Part shown: in pieces, positions 22,370 through 33,307 of the stretch | Layout: every line of letters starts with the position of its first letter | Numbering within the stretch: the first letter of the stretch is position 1 | NCBI GenBank assembly: GCA_027422505.1 | Contig: JAPQWV010001609.1 | Span: 1-64,000 of the forward strand | Length of the DNA stretch: 64,000 nt | DNA from: Craterostigma plantagineum | Taxonomy: Eukaryota > Streptophyta > Magnoliopsida > Lamiales > Linderniaceae | Reading direction: 5' to 3' | Translations under genes and position numbers: made by a program | Notes under the pieces: generated by a model | Told to the model about the DNA's origin: nothing | The model's input: the letters and a program-made list of their open reading frames with translations, nothing else | Database searches by the model: none

Positions 22370-25036
22370 AATCGTGACGATCACTAACATTGTGTTCCAA
22401 GTCGAGGGTCAGGGATAATGGCGAGGACAATACCTCGAAGTGGTGTCTCTCATAGATGGCAATCAATCTTGGTCGACGAGGAAACATGCACGTTAGATGA
22501 CGTGAAGGATGAGATTGAAGGTTTTGTCTCTACGCAGCGACAATTCTAAACTCACGTTAAGCTACATGCCTAGCGTAGTTTACGATTTCCCACGACCCAT
22601 CAACATCGAGAATGACTACAGTATACGTGCATAGCCTAGACCCGTGCTCCATGTTAGGGCTGTTAAAAATCGACCCAACCCGCCAACCCCGACAAGAACC
22701 GCACCCGAAAATAGCAGGTTCGGGTTAGCATTTTTGACCTGTTTACGTAAATGGGTAAACCTGAACCCAACCCAATATTAAGTGGGTCAGGTTAGGGTTC
22801 GGATTTTCAACCCGAAATCAACCGAAATCAACCCAAAATAAACCCATTTAACCCGATTAGAATATGCCCTATTAAAATATTATTAATATAAATAAAATAA
22901 ATTGATTAACCCTAATCCTCTATCTACTCTCACGTTCACTCATGGGTTTTTTGAAAAAAATGCATTAGTTCTCCTTTTTTTGTTTAATTTGGATTATAAT
23001 TCTGTCAATTTTTTATTTTCTTTTTCTATTTAAATTTTAAACGGGTTGGCGGGTTGGCGGGTTGAGTTAGGGTAAAGCAGGTTGAGTTTGGGTTTGATTT
23101 TTCAACCTGTTTAAGTAAACAGGTCAGGTTAGGGTTGAAGTTTTCAACCCGTTTATTAAACGGGTTGAACCCACAGGTGACCCAACCCGACCTGTTTACC
23201 ACCCCTACTCCATGTTGAGGTTGCGTCCTTTGTCGAAGGCGTCACACCACCACAAGCTCATCTTAATGATGAATCGAATTTCAACGTCGGTCTAATAGAG
23301 CAGTGCGACGCAAGTGAGGAAATCCATCCGTGGAGGGTTTGGGCGACACATCTAACTACCACTCTTACGAGGGTTTCAAGAAGATCGAACTGGACCGTGC
23401 AAGAATCAAAATGAGAATGAAGATGATAGGCTCGAACAACCCGAGGAACATTATGCTTCGAAAAATGATAATGACGGTGTCACAATGGCGGAGCATAACT
23501 CTCCACATGCGGACGACGGCACGTATGGATTTGGGAATGGTTCAAGCCTGTTGTTGGTCAGGAATTTCGGGACTAGAAGGAAGTCAAGGACGTGATCACT
23601 AAAGTTGCCATTGATGCGTGTTTCGAGTTCAAATTGGTCCGGTCAAATAAAACCATGTACGTAGCGAAATGCGCAACCAAGGATGCACATGGCGAGTACG
23701 AGTTTGCACAGGACAAGGACTCCCATTTTTTCTCAATCCAAACGTATTGCGGCAAGCACACATGCAGGGTTTCTCATCGTCGCCGTAGACATCGGCAAGG
23801 AAGTTCGTCAGTTGTATCACAACTTCCTGTTGGAACATTCACCGATCCTAAAGACATTCCGCCATCCAAGTCAATCATGTCGATGATGCAGAACAGGGGA
23901 GTAGATGTCTCGTACTACAAGGCTTGAAAGGCAAGCAAACGTTGACAGCATCGGATTGGGAGATGGACGAAGAAAGGAGGTTCAATATGCGATCTTAGCA
24001 TACGGCGCATTTGTTAGGGGATTTGCATACATGAGGAAAGTCGTATCTATCGATGCAACTTTTTGAAGGGAAAGTATAAAGGAGGTTTGCTCATTGCTAC
24101 GGCGCAAGATGGCGATTACCATCAACCCGCTCGCATGGGGTCTTGCTGACTCGGAGGGAACCGAATCTTGGACGTGGTTTCTCACTATTGAGTCGTTTCG
24201 TACCGGACAGTAATGAACTCCATTATTTCTGACAGAAACCACGGTATAAAGAATGTCGTCCCTACTGTGTTTCCGAATTCATTTCACGGTTTCTGCGCGT
24301 GGCACATTCAGCAAAATTTGAAGACGAAAGGCTGGACAAGGGTGTGTGCCCATTTTCTGGCGGGTAGCGAATGCCTACACCAAGGCCGAGTGCGATGCAC
24401 AATACAAAGCTCTGCGTGAAACATTCAAGTCGGCGGTCAATATCTTGACGAGATTGCAATGGGGACGGTGGACGAGGGCATATTGACCCAAATCGAGATA
24501 CAACATCATGACGACCAATGGATCGGCAGTCGATAAATGCGGCTCTACGCGCGGATAAAGAACTCCCAATTATAGGATTGTTGGGTTCGATTCAACGATT
24601 AACATCAGCTTGGTTCAGTAAGCATCGAATAACATGCGAAGCTTCTATCGATGTGAATTCGACTCGTTTACAACGAAGGTGAGTCGATCCTCCGCGAGAA
24701 TTTCGTTGGGTCACAAAGATTCATGTGTCGGAAGTTGGCGTTTAACATACAACGTCTACGGCCAACACGTGAATGAGGTCGTCGATCTACACATGCGTAC
24801 ATGCAGCTGTAAGACATTAGACATCGATCGAATTCCTTACCCACACGAGATTGCTGCTTGTTGTGGATGCTAACGTCGATGTGGGTTCACTAGTTGACCC
24901 TTATTACGGCTTGGAAATGTGGAAGTTAGCTTACGACGGTACTATATGGCCGGTGTCCGAACACATTGAAAAAAGTGTTGAATGCTGCCACCTCCTCGCG
25001 AGAAACAACGTGGGGGACCACAGAAAAATAGGTTGA
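22370..25036 (+). pseudogene. MULE-1 transposase (MuDR type), broken
   Basis: Excises and inserts the element. The domains occur in order but in shifting frames: a short N-terminal region near 22370-22650 (DNTSKWCL), a MuDR DNA-binding domain at about 23590-23770 (FEFKLVRSNKTMYVAKCATKDA), and the MULE DDE core at about 24000-24330. The core shows SIDATF with the first Asp and SDRNHGI with the second, then FHGFCAWHIQQNL. A SWIM zinc finger follows at about 24795-24870 (RTCSCKTLDIDRIPYPHEIAAC). A 553-bp hAT MITE splits the N-terminal part, and several frameshifts occur. Confidence 0.88.
22655..23207. mobile_element. hAT-type MITE inside MULE-1 transposase
   Basis: 553 bp with termini tagggctgttaa and (reverse complement) taggggtggtaa. 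It is flanked by a perfect 8-bp duplication ctccatgt (22647-22654 and 23208-23215). The subterminal sequence is full of gggttgggtt/cccaaccc tracts, so the ends can pair. There is no coding capacity. The 8-bp TSD and terminal motif are typical of hAT MITEs. Confidence 0.88.
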
Positions 25037-25039
25037 TTT

Positions 25040-26880
25040 CTGTTGGCGAATTTAGTAGGAGGTAAAACCTCTAAATTAGCATTTTCTAATGTATAGAACC
25101 TAATTAATTGTTATGAAATGAAAGTTTGTTTAGATTAGTGTATTATGGTTTATAATGTAAGTTATGATACGTTTGAGTATGTAAAGTAGGATTTTAAACT
25201 AGGGTTACTGGAGCAAATTTAGATAAGAAACAACTCGCGTTATGTTAGTGACTAGGGGCTCATGCGCAGTGACCATAACTTTCGAAATTATGGGATGAAT
25301 TTATTCGCAATGAGTGCTGTGAGTGCGGGGCTCATTTCATATTGTTCGAAAATCTGGTGTAAAATCGCGAAAATAATCGCAGGATCCCCGCACATGAGTG
25401 CTGTGGTCCGTGGCTCATGCGCGGCGGACCCGCGCTAGCTGATGCGAGCTGGATGTGCGGGACCCGTGCTTATGCACGAAGGACCATTGATTTCACGCAC
25501 GGGACCCATGCTCATGTGCGGGAACCCGTGCTTATCTGCTTGGTCCCGGGCGCATAAGTTCGGTCCCGTGAGGAAATTTTGTAAAACCCTAATTGTAGTC
25601 AATTATTGGTCTTCTTTTGCAGACAAGGTTATTGATTTATAGTCGGTCAACTATTTGTCTGAAACATGTCAGCTTTGATTGCAGGTGTCATAATGCCTTT
25701 CAAGTCTGATGTCCTTTTCGATGTGTGAAAAAGCAAGGCACGAGTTTTAAAGAATTTCAGTAATTATAATAATATATATTTTGTACATATTTAAACTTAA
25801 AAAATTAACCATAACGAAATACTTGTCCAAAAAAAAATAATCTTGACCACAAAATTACTCTTAAGTCGTTAATGTTACCCAAAAAAAATTACACTATTTG
25901 GTTATTGTTTTGAATGTGAAGTTGGTTAATTAGTTTGATGTCACAATAATTTACATAGCAACAAGTTGCCTTATGTTGGTGACTTGGTTAGGATGTAACA
26001 ATCGAAATGCGTATCTATATATGCAAAAAAGACCATACTTTTGTTGGCTATGATATTACATGACGTATTATATTCGTATGGAGGCTGAATCAAAGTTCGA
26101 AATTATTTAATCTGGTGTAAAATCGTGAAAATAACGCAGGGGCCCCGCACATGAGTATTGTGATCCGGGGCTCATGATCAGTGAACCCGCGCAAGCTGCT
26201 GCGTGTTGGATGCGCGGGACCCCAGCGACCACGCTGGGGACCCGTGAACTCACGCAAGGGACCCGTGCTTATGTGCGGGGACCCATGCTTAATTGCTTGG
26301 GACCGTGCACATAAGTTGGGGACATGCGCAACAGACCAGTCCCGTGCGGAATTTTATTGACTAGTCAACAATCATTGGTAAATAATTGTCTGTACTCACT
26401 TTTTCTTGCGAATGTCAGTGTAATAGTCACATTAATGTCAAAATAACAAACTAATCATACGAAAATTATATAATCATAACAAAAATAATTGGAAAACAAT
26501 TAATCATAACAACAATAATTTAATCATACGAAATAGAATTTAATACTAACAAAAAAGTATTTAAAATTGTGCACGGTCCCCCGCACATGAGTCCTGTGGT
26601 CCGGGCTCATGGTCTATGGACCCGAGCTAGCTGATGCGCGTGGTACCCTTGCTCAAATAACCCGTGCAGGGGTCCCTAGTTTTCAAGCAAGGGATCCGTG
26701 CTCAAATGCTTGGTCCATGCTTATGTGCGGTGACTAGTCAACAATCATTCGTCAATACGTGGTCTGTTACTTTTCTCGTGATATTGTCAGTGTCATAACA
26801 GTCGATTTGATGTGATTAAAAATTGCTTGTCATGTCATAACAATATTTCAATTTCAGATAAAATAATTTACAAAAACAAC
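25040..26880. other. MULE-1 intergenic region with GGGTCCC repeats
   Basis: No gene is supported. Three GC-rich patches (about 25380-25570, 26130-26340, 26570-26740) repeat gatcc.cgcacatgagt.ctgtggtcc.gggctcatg, ggacccg and gggacccgtgcttatgtgcggg, separated by AT-rich DNA. The patches resemble one another and the subterminal fields. Confidence 0.75.
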
Positions 26881-26889
26881 TAACAACGT

Positions 26890-29830
26890 TGTTTTTCATA
26901 AAAAAACATTTACATTGGACCAAACCAAGAATAAAAGTCCTTAAGGAAAATAGAAATTGTAAGAAATTTCCTAAAATCTACAATTTCCTGATGTGTCAGA
27001 TTGGAGACGTTGTCACCTCGAAACATGAGGCTCATTGCCGCTCGCAACACATGTACGCCGCATTCTCCCCTGAAATGTTACACACTTATACAGAAATCGT
27101 CGTAAAAAAAATTAATGAAATAATAAGGAATGAAACTTACCTTCCTTGCTGCTTGGGGAACCTCGGATGGCGCTCAACTTTCCATTTCTTAAATCGTGTC
27201 GTGATACATCCCATGAAGACTAATATCGCGGGATTATTAGTTGAAGTGGCTCCAATGCTTTGTTAAGGTTGCACATGTCCTTGTCGCAAGACTCGTCGGA
27301 GTCGTATAGTCATCGTCTTCTACCTCCAATCAGCGACGCATAGCACCCAATGTGCTATCATCTGCACGGGGAAGACGATGCAATCTGCGTTCATCCATGA
27401 GATCGATGGCCATCCATCCTGAAGTCCTCTCGCGTAGTGGGCCCAATACGAAAGCATCCCATTTACGACTTTTCCTTTTTCGAAGCCGTAGACTTCGATA
27501 CATGTCTTGAATGCGTAAGACATGTACGCAACATTCTTCGACGCAAATGTATGAGACTTCTGCATGTCCAGGAACCCTCTCATGACTTCATTCATATGCT
27601 GAAGAACCAAAACAACAATGCTTTACAATTACACCTCATTGCAAAATTAATAGTTCAAGTCGCATACCATGTCATCGAGCCACCTCGTTGGCGTGTATAG
27701 ATCCTCAAACATTGTCGTCTATGCCTCTCGACCAAGCACTCCTTGTACTCGTTGTCAGCCAAGGCCTGTATATCGCTCTCTACGGCCCCCCACAACAGGA
27801 TCTTCTTAGAAATGTAGACGTCTACGGCCGACTGCCTCACATTCATCTGACCGGTCGATGGAGGCTCAGTGAACGGCGACTGCAACCACTTGGACGGATT
27901 CTTCTCCTGCGGTCGCCTCGACCACACCTTTACCCCTATCAGCCGCCATCGACTGATCCGCAACCGCCTAAGTTGGGTCGACGCCCCTCCAAGTAGATGG
28001 GTCGACCTCATAATATGCCTCGCTCTGCGCACTGTAGCCATCGTCCAATGCGATCGAACGTAATAATTCCATGGATACTCAGTTGTCGGCCATCTCCATC
28101 CGTTAGAATTGGGTGGATCCCGCCTCGCAAATTGCGTCCACCTAGTCGAAATCGGCTCATCGTCTACGATACATATTAAATTGTAAGTTACGCCGTAAAT
28201 TAAATTTGAATTAGGGGTAAAGATAGTTACCATGATACGGCGCGTCGGTATGTGTGCGTGTGGACCGAATAAATTCGTCCAGTCGTCCCGAAGCTCTTGC
28301 AACGACTGCGCAACTACTCTGATGCTTTCCCCAAACCCTTGCATCGAGTTCAATCGCTCCTCGTACGTCTGAGCGTCGAGCATAATCGTCTCGGATTTGC
28401 GAGAAGTCGTCTCGAAATTGCGCAAATTCGTTTCCGAACTGCTCGAACCTACCGCTAAGCGTGCTGAAGCCGCTGCTAAGCGTGTCGAACCGACCGCCAA
28501 ATTCTTCGAACTGTCGGTCCACACGGGGCGAAAATTCATCGAATTGCTCTGACAAGGGATAACCCATACCGGTGGGATGGCCCTGCGTGTGGCGGCGATC
28601 TTGGCGGCGTACCGAAGTGGCCTCCGTGAATGGACGGCGGCACATAGTCAGAGGCCATGCCCCTCTCTTCGCCTTCCGTGATCTGATAGAGAGCTGAGGG
28701 ACGGACTCTGTCTCATAATTGGCTTCCATTCCCGCCGAGTGCACGTAACTTACACTCCGTCCATGAGTAGGGTCACCACCCTATCGTACACATCATCTCG
28801 CTCACCGCCGCCCAAGTCACTGTCCCGAAGATAGCCGGCCTGCGTCTCTTCTCCCATCGGCATTAATAAACCCTCGTACTTGGGACCCATCCGCGGCCTC
28901 GGCAAAAGCCGACAACTTCGGACATCCCTTCCTATGCCACTCCTCTGTCACCCACCGACATATACGCGGTCATGCATTACACGGCCTCGCATGCTCCACT
29001 CTCTAACTTCAGCGTATTTCTCAGCGAGCTTCGGCACGCATTCGTACGCTAATATCTGAAGACCAAAGACACAAACAATCTTAGCAACCAGACGAAAACC
29101 CTAATCTCACAAGATAAAGATAAAACCCTAACCTGAAGTGGATGTACGAATCCACTGACTAACAGACTCTCCTTAACTCCTTTAGATCTCGTTTCAGCGA
29201 CCGTATTGCCGCTTGGAAAGCCACGGTGCCCCAAGGGTAACCGTCGTAGGCCGCCGAGCCTTCGACCAATAAACAATCCAAGAAGGAAGGGTGGTATCCT
29301 TCTTGGAACGTCGGGGTAGCAAGACGGAGCCGACAAAGTAGAGGTTCGCCAACTTCAACTCCTTGTCGTCGACGCGAACCGTATCGTTGGCAGCCAACTC
29401 CTCCAATCGCTGCTCAACATTCGACAAACGAATCGTCATCACCGTTTTTCTCGGGAAATGTCGTTTGACGAATTCCTCCCGGACGTTCATTGCCGGTTCG
29501 GCTGCGAACTTCAGTCCGATAATTTGGCAATACTCCGTTTTTGAAAAATGGAGTGGTTTCTTCCCGAGGATCATCCAAATCTCGTCAGGATCGTGAAGCT
29601 CCGTCTGTCTCTTGATGAGATACCACATCTGCACCGACAGATTGAAACCGGCGACAGCGTCAACGAGCCTGCCGAACGGACTCCCTTCCTTAAACACTGC
29701 CAGCTCATCCTCGTTTAGCCAATCGACAATCTTCTGGCTCGTTTCGCAGTAGCGTGACGTGATATATAGGCGGCAATCACGGTCATCATTGCCTCCGGCA
29801 ATTTGCTTCTTTAATGGAACCTGAAAAAAA
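26890..29830 (-). pseudogene. MULE-1 ULP1-like cysteine protease gene with DUF1985-type N-terminus
   Basis: A ULP1 (C48) SUMO-protease-like protein carried by the MULE. The N-terminal block at 29810-29194 (IVDWLNEDELAVFKEG, FNLSVQMWYLIK, KPLHFSKTEYCQIIGLKF) is of the DUF1985 kind usual in these proteins. A middle part (28740-28200) has FDTLSSGF/FSTLSGRF-like heptads, probably a coiled coil. Then comes NPSKWLQSPFTEPP near 27900 and the protease domain. Its triad is visible: His in MIAHWVLCVA (codon 27350-27352), Asp in LYDSDES (27301-27303) and Cys in GECGVHVLRA (27060-27062), with the Gln of FPKQQG before a clean intron. A 1-base frame change lies between His and Asp. It is convergent to the transposase. 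Confidence 0.85.
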
Positions 29831-29879
29831 AAAAAAGAAAATTTAAGCTAATTAGATCGAATGAAATAAGCTATTTGAA

Positions 29880-31440
29880 GCATGGGTCCCCTGCCATGCT
29901 GCGCAGGGACCCTGAGCTTACGTACGGGCATTGTTGTAAAATTCGGTCCAGGCGCCTGCCTAGGCGGCGCCTAGGCGCTACTTGAAGGACCTCCGCCCCG
30001 AAAATAGCCTAATCAGCCAACTATTCGTCAAAACGACTACACGGCCGACTAGTCGGCTTATTCGGCCGAGTATTCGGGCTAGTCGGCATTCTAATCGGCT
30101 AATTTTCTTGAAGCCATAAAAGCCCAAAATATTTACTAGCCAAAAAAAATTGACTAGCTCATAAGCCAACTAGGGTAGGCATATTCCACATTAACGTGGC
30201 TAGTACTAAAGATGAAGCGAACGCGGATATTTATAGAAAAGATCTCAGCTTTCTTCATAATCGATGTCCGGTGTGGGACAACGAGTTCAGCATTAATATT
30301 TATTATTCCAATGTCCTTTGTACAGGGAAAAATTCGATTGTCCTTTGAATAAAGAAAAGGAAAATATCTAATATTCATTGCAAATTCATTAAATATTTTA
30401 ACAAATACAACTTCAATTAGATTATCCAAATTATTAAAATATTGAAACATATATCTTTTTTTTTATTTAACCAAGAGCGATTGTTTTATTGTATTGTTAA
30501 AATTTTAACTAAAATATATATATGTATATATATAATATAATAGGTTAAGGTCATTACACCATGCTTGTTATATAGGAAAAAATAATAACAAAAACATGTA
30601 TACCGCCTAATTCCGCCTAGAAACCGCCTAGGCCCTGCCTAGACCGCCTAGGCGCTAGGCCCCCTCTGGGCGCCCGACTAGCGCCTAGCGAATTTTACAA
30701 CATTGCGTACGGGTCCACTGCCATGCACGCACTGGTTCACAGCGCCCTCAAGTGGGACTCTTAGCTATGCTGCGCTGGGGACCCGTGCGTGCTACGCAGG
30801 ACACCTGCTCTTATGTGCGGGACTATAGCACTTGCACGCATGGGTCCGCAGCACTAGCAAGCACGGGTCTGCGCTCGCAAGCACGGTCCCGTGCTATGTA
30901 GCAGGGGTCCCTCGCTAGCGCGCATGGGTCCACAACACAACAAGCACGGGTCCCGCGCATGTTGCGAGAGTCCCTCCCCCGCTAGCGCGCACGGGTCCCC
31001 AGCACAGCAAGCATGGGTCTGATGCTTATGCGCGCGGGTCCCGTGCTATGCTTTCAGCGCGACAAAGCACGGGTCCCCTCGCTAGCACGCACGGGTCCCG
31101 TGCTATGTTGCGAGAGTCCCAGCACTGGCATGCACGTGTCTCCAGCGCAGCATAGCACGGATCTCCAGCGCTAGCAAGCATGGGTCCCATGCTTATGCTC
31201 GCGGGTCCCGTGCTATGCTTCAAGGGTCCCCAGCGCGACAAAGCACGGGTCCATTGCCGTGGACTCCTGCGCTTTGCCCCACGGGTCCCCTACACTTCCA
31301 CACGGATCCCTGACCTTCAAAGCACGGATCCCTCACGGGTACCCTGCGCTTCGCATTAGGGTAGCATGTGGCCTCAAATTAGGGTCCCGTGCGATCGGAG
31401 CTTCAATTGCCGACGGATTCTTCATAAATTAAAAAAAATT
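29880..31440. repeat. GGGTCCC/GGGACCC repeat field, MULE-1 right
   Basis: Outside the MITE at 29934-30700, this stretch consists of irregular repeats such as cacgggtcccgtgctatgc, caagcatgggtc and gcgcgacaaagcacgggtccc. It mirrors the field at 21.6-22.1 kb near the other end. A minus-strand 71-aa open frame here has no domain. Confidence 0.85.
29934..30700. mobile_element. 767-bp inverted-repeat element rich in GCCTAGGCG
   Basis: Ends ttgtaaaattcgg and (reverse complement) ttgtaaaattcgctagg. The subterminal arms consist of cctaggcggcgcctaggcgc-like blocks that can pair. It is flanked by cattg on both sides (29929-29933 and 30701-30705), a 5-bp duplication. The middle is AT-rich and has no gene. 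This is a non-autonomous element inside the right GGGTCCC field. The superfamily is uncertain. Confidence 0.75.
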
Positions 31441-31779
31441 ACCTTCACTGTTTGGGATCTCTCCTGAAATGCCATGGATTCGGAGCTTGAAATTCGACTG
31501 TGAGAGATGAGGGAATCTTGATCGATTTTTCAAAGGGCCCGTGAACGTAAACGTGAAGTGAAAGGGTTAATGGGTGCTTTTTTATTTATTGTTTCCTATT
31601 CAGATTCTATAGTAAACCTCTGTGAAAAGCTGTAATTTTCGTTATGTGTTGTTGATTGTCATTAAAGAAGGATAAAATATTCTTTCATGCAGAGTAAGTA
31701 AGGGTACATTGGTCTTTTACAATTTAGGAGGCTATTTTTTTAACGTTGACTATGTCAAAGGCCATTTTTTAAATAATCC

Positions 31780-32032
31780 GCTTGATGTCAAGCAAAATAG
31801 AGAAAAATATCAAATATATTTTCCATCTTAATCATCATTTAAAAACGAACAGCAAATATCTCCGAACCATGAAATGAAGGTAAAGTTCATTTATATCTTC
31901 TGCCTAATTAAAATTGGCAAAGCAAAAAAAGTCAAAAGATAAATAAATCTTGTCAATCATAAACCACATAACATTGCATCAATAGTGTTACCACAAGTCA
32001 ATAAAAATATTGTTTCAAGCCTATTACTAAAA
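31780..32032 (+). other. Copy A segment between MULE-1 and MULE-2
   Basis: 253 bp of host DNA matching 54403-54653 of copy B. It starts with the second MULE-1 target copy and ends with the MULE-2 target ttactaaaa (32024-32032). No gene. Confidence 0.85.
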
Positions 32033-32551
32033 GGGGATTCAACACTTAAATACCTAGATCCAAAAAAATTAGACAGATCAGTCCCTAGTCAGTGTAATTT
32101 TTAACCTAGGTACCTAGTTGAATTTTATTTTACTGATAGGTACCTAACTGACGGATTTACCCCTACTAGAACTGGTTCTTACATCTCTTACCTTGTTTCT
32201 TATTTCACGATCGGTCATAAAAAAAAAGAATAAACCGCACACCCCAAACCAAATCACGCGATTCCTTGGCAGAATTCGACCCGAGTGTTTTTGGCTTCAG
32301 ATTCTATGTCATCATCCAGTCGTTCGTCGTTGTATTAGCTTCTGAAATCGATTGGTAAGTCTTTCACAGTATTACCGTAAAAGTGGTCGCGTTTCGTCAC
32401 AATTAGGGTTTTTTGTGCGTGTTTTTGGAATGTGCGTGATTTGTTGGTCGATTACGGTTTTTTTGTGCGTGAATTTCGTCGTGGCTGTTTCATTTGGGGT
32501 TTTTTTGGAATGGGTCGATTTTTGTTTTTTCGAATGGGGTCCCTTTATTGT

Positions 32552-33300
32552 GGTACTACGTTGTAACTGCATTTGGTACCCTCTGTTTTGGAATTTTAGT
32601 ACCCCTTGTGTGAATAAATGGTACTACTTGGCAAAGTGTTCGAATGGGGTCAATTTTTTTGGTACTACATTATCACTGCGTTAGGTCCTCTCTATTTAGG
32701 CAAATTGGTACCCCTATGTGAGTAAAATGGTAATGCTTGTTAACATTGGTTTTATCGACCGGGGTCAATTTGTTTTGGTACTACATTATCCTGCTTTTGG
32801 TACCCTCTGTTAGGGTAAATTGGTACCCCTTGTGTGAACAAAATAGTACTGCTTGTTAACAGTTGGTTTTTTGAAAATGGGGTTAATTTGTTTGGTACGA
32901 CATTGTCACTGAATTTGGTACCCTCTGTTTTTGCCAAATTGGTACCCCTTTTGTGATAAAATGGTACTACTTGTTAGTGGTTACCTTGAATGGGGTCAAT
33001 CTGTTTTGGTACTACATTATGACTGAATTTGGTACCCTCTGTGTTGGAAAACTGGTACTCCCTTGTGTTAATAAAATGGTTTCCGAAAATGGTGTCAATT
33101 TTTTTTGGTACTACATTATCATTCATTTGGTACCCTCTGTTAGGGTAAATTGGTACTCCTTGTGTGAACAAAATAGTACTGCTTGTTAACGTTGGGTTTT
33201 TCGAAAATGTTGTCAATTTTTTTAGTACTACATTATCAGTGCATTTGGTACCCTCGTTTGGCCAAATTGGTACCCCTGTGTGAATAAAATGGTACTGCTT
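32552..33300 (+). repeat. GGTACC tandem array 1 in MULE-2 (about 7 units of 100-117 bp)
   Basis: Each unit holds ggtactacattatcactgc, tttggtaccctctgtt, aattggtaccccttgtgtga, aaatggtactgcttgttaac and a gaatggggtcaattt block. Unit starts are near 32552, 32661, 32777, 32894, 33008, 33107 and 33224. The array lies directly upstream of the ULP1-like gene. Open frames on either strand here only reflect the repeat. Confidence 0.92.
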
Positions 33301-33307
33301 GCAGAAA

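Larger units (their letters stand above)
21129..31779 (+). mobile_element. MULE-1: 10.65 kb Mutator-like element with transposase and ULP1-like gene
   Basis: The terminal inverted repeats of about 55 bp (21129-21184 and 31726-31779) share aaaaaatggcc, ttgac, gtcaa and gttaaaaaaatagcctc. Copy B shows the uninterrupted target. Inside are a plus-strand MuDR-type transposase (22.4-25.0 kb) and a convergent minus-strand ULP1-like gene (26.9-29.8 kb), with GC-rich GGGTCCC/GGGACCC repeats in all non-coding parts. Two MITEs have inserted into it. MULEs that carry ULP1-like genes are known in Arabidopsis (Kaonashi type). Both genes are broken here, so it is probably immobile. Confidence 0.9.

Noticed and set aside
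26889..27266. Plus-strand 125-codon frame
   Set aside because: Antisense to the ULP1 catalytic Cys exon (GECGV on the minus strand), which explains the sequence better.
27655..28539. 294-codon minus-strand frame as a separate gene
   Set aside because: It lies within the ULP1-like gene of MULE-1; its later part is real coding sequence of that gene (SPFTEPP block) and its early part is an out-of-phase reading of the coiled-coil exon.
32552..33300. Array considered as CRISPR-like or as satellite DNA
   Set aside because: Units diverge throughout with no constant repeat and unique spacer pattern. It lies wholly inside a MULE in a plant genome, so it is an internal tandem repeat of the element.
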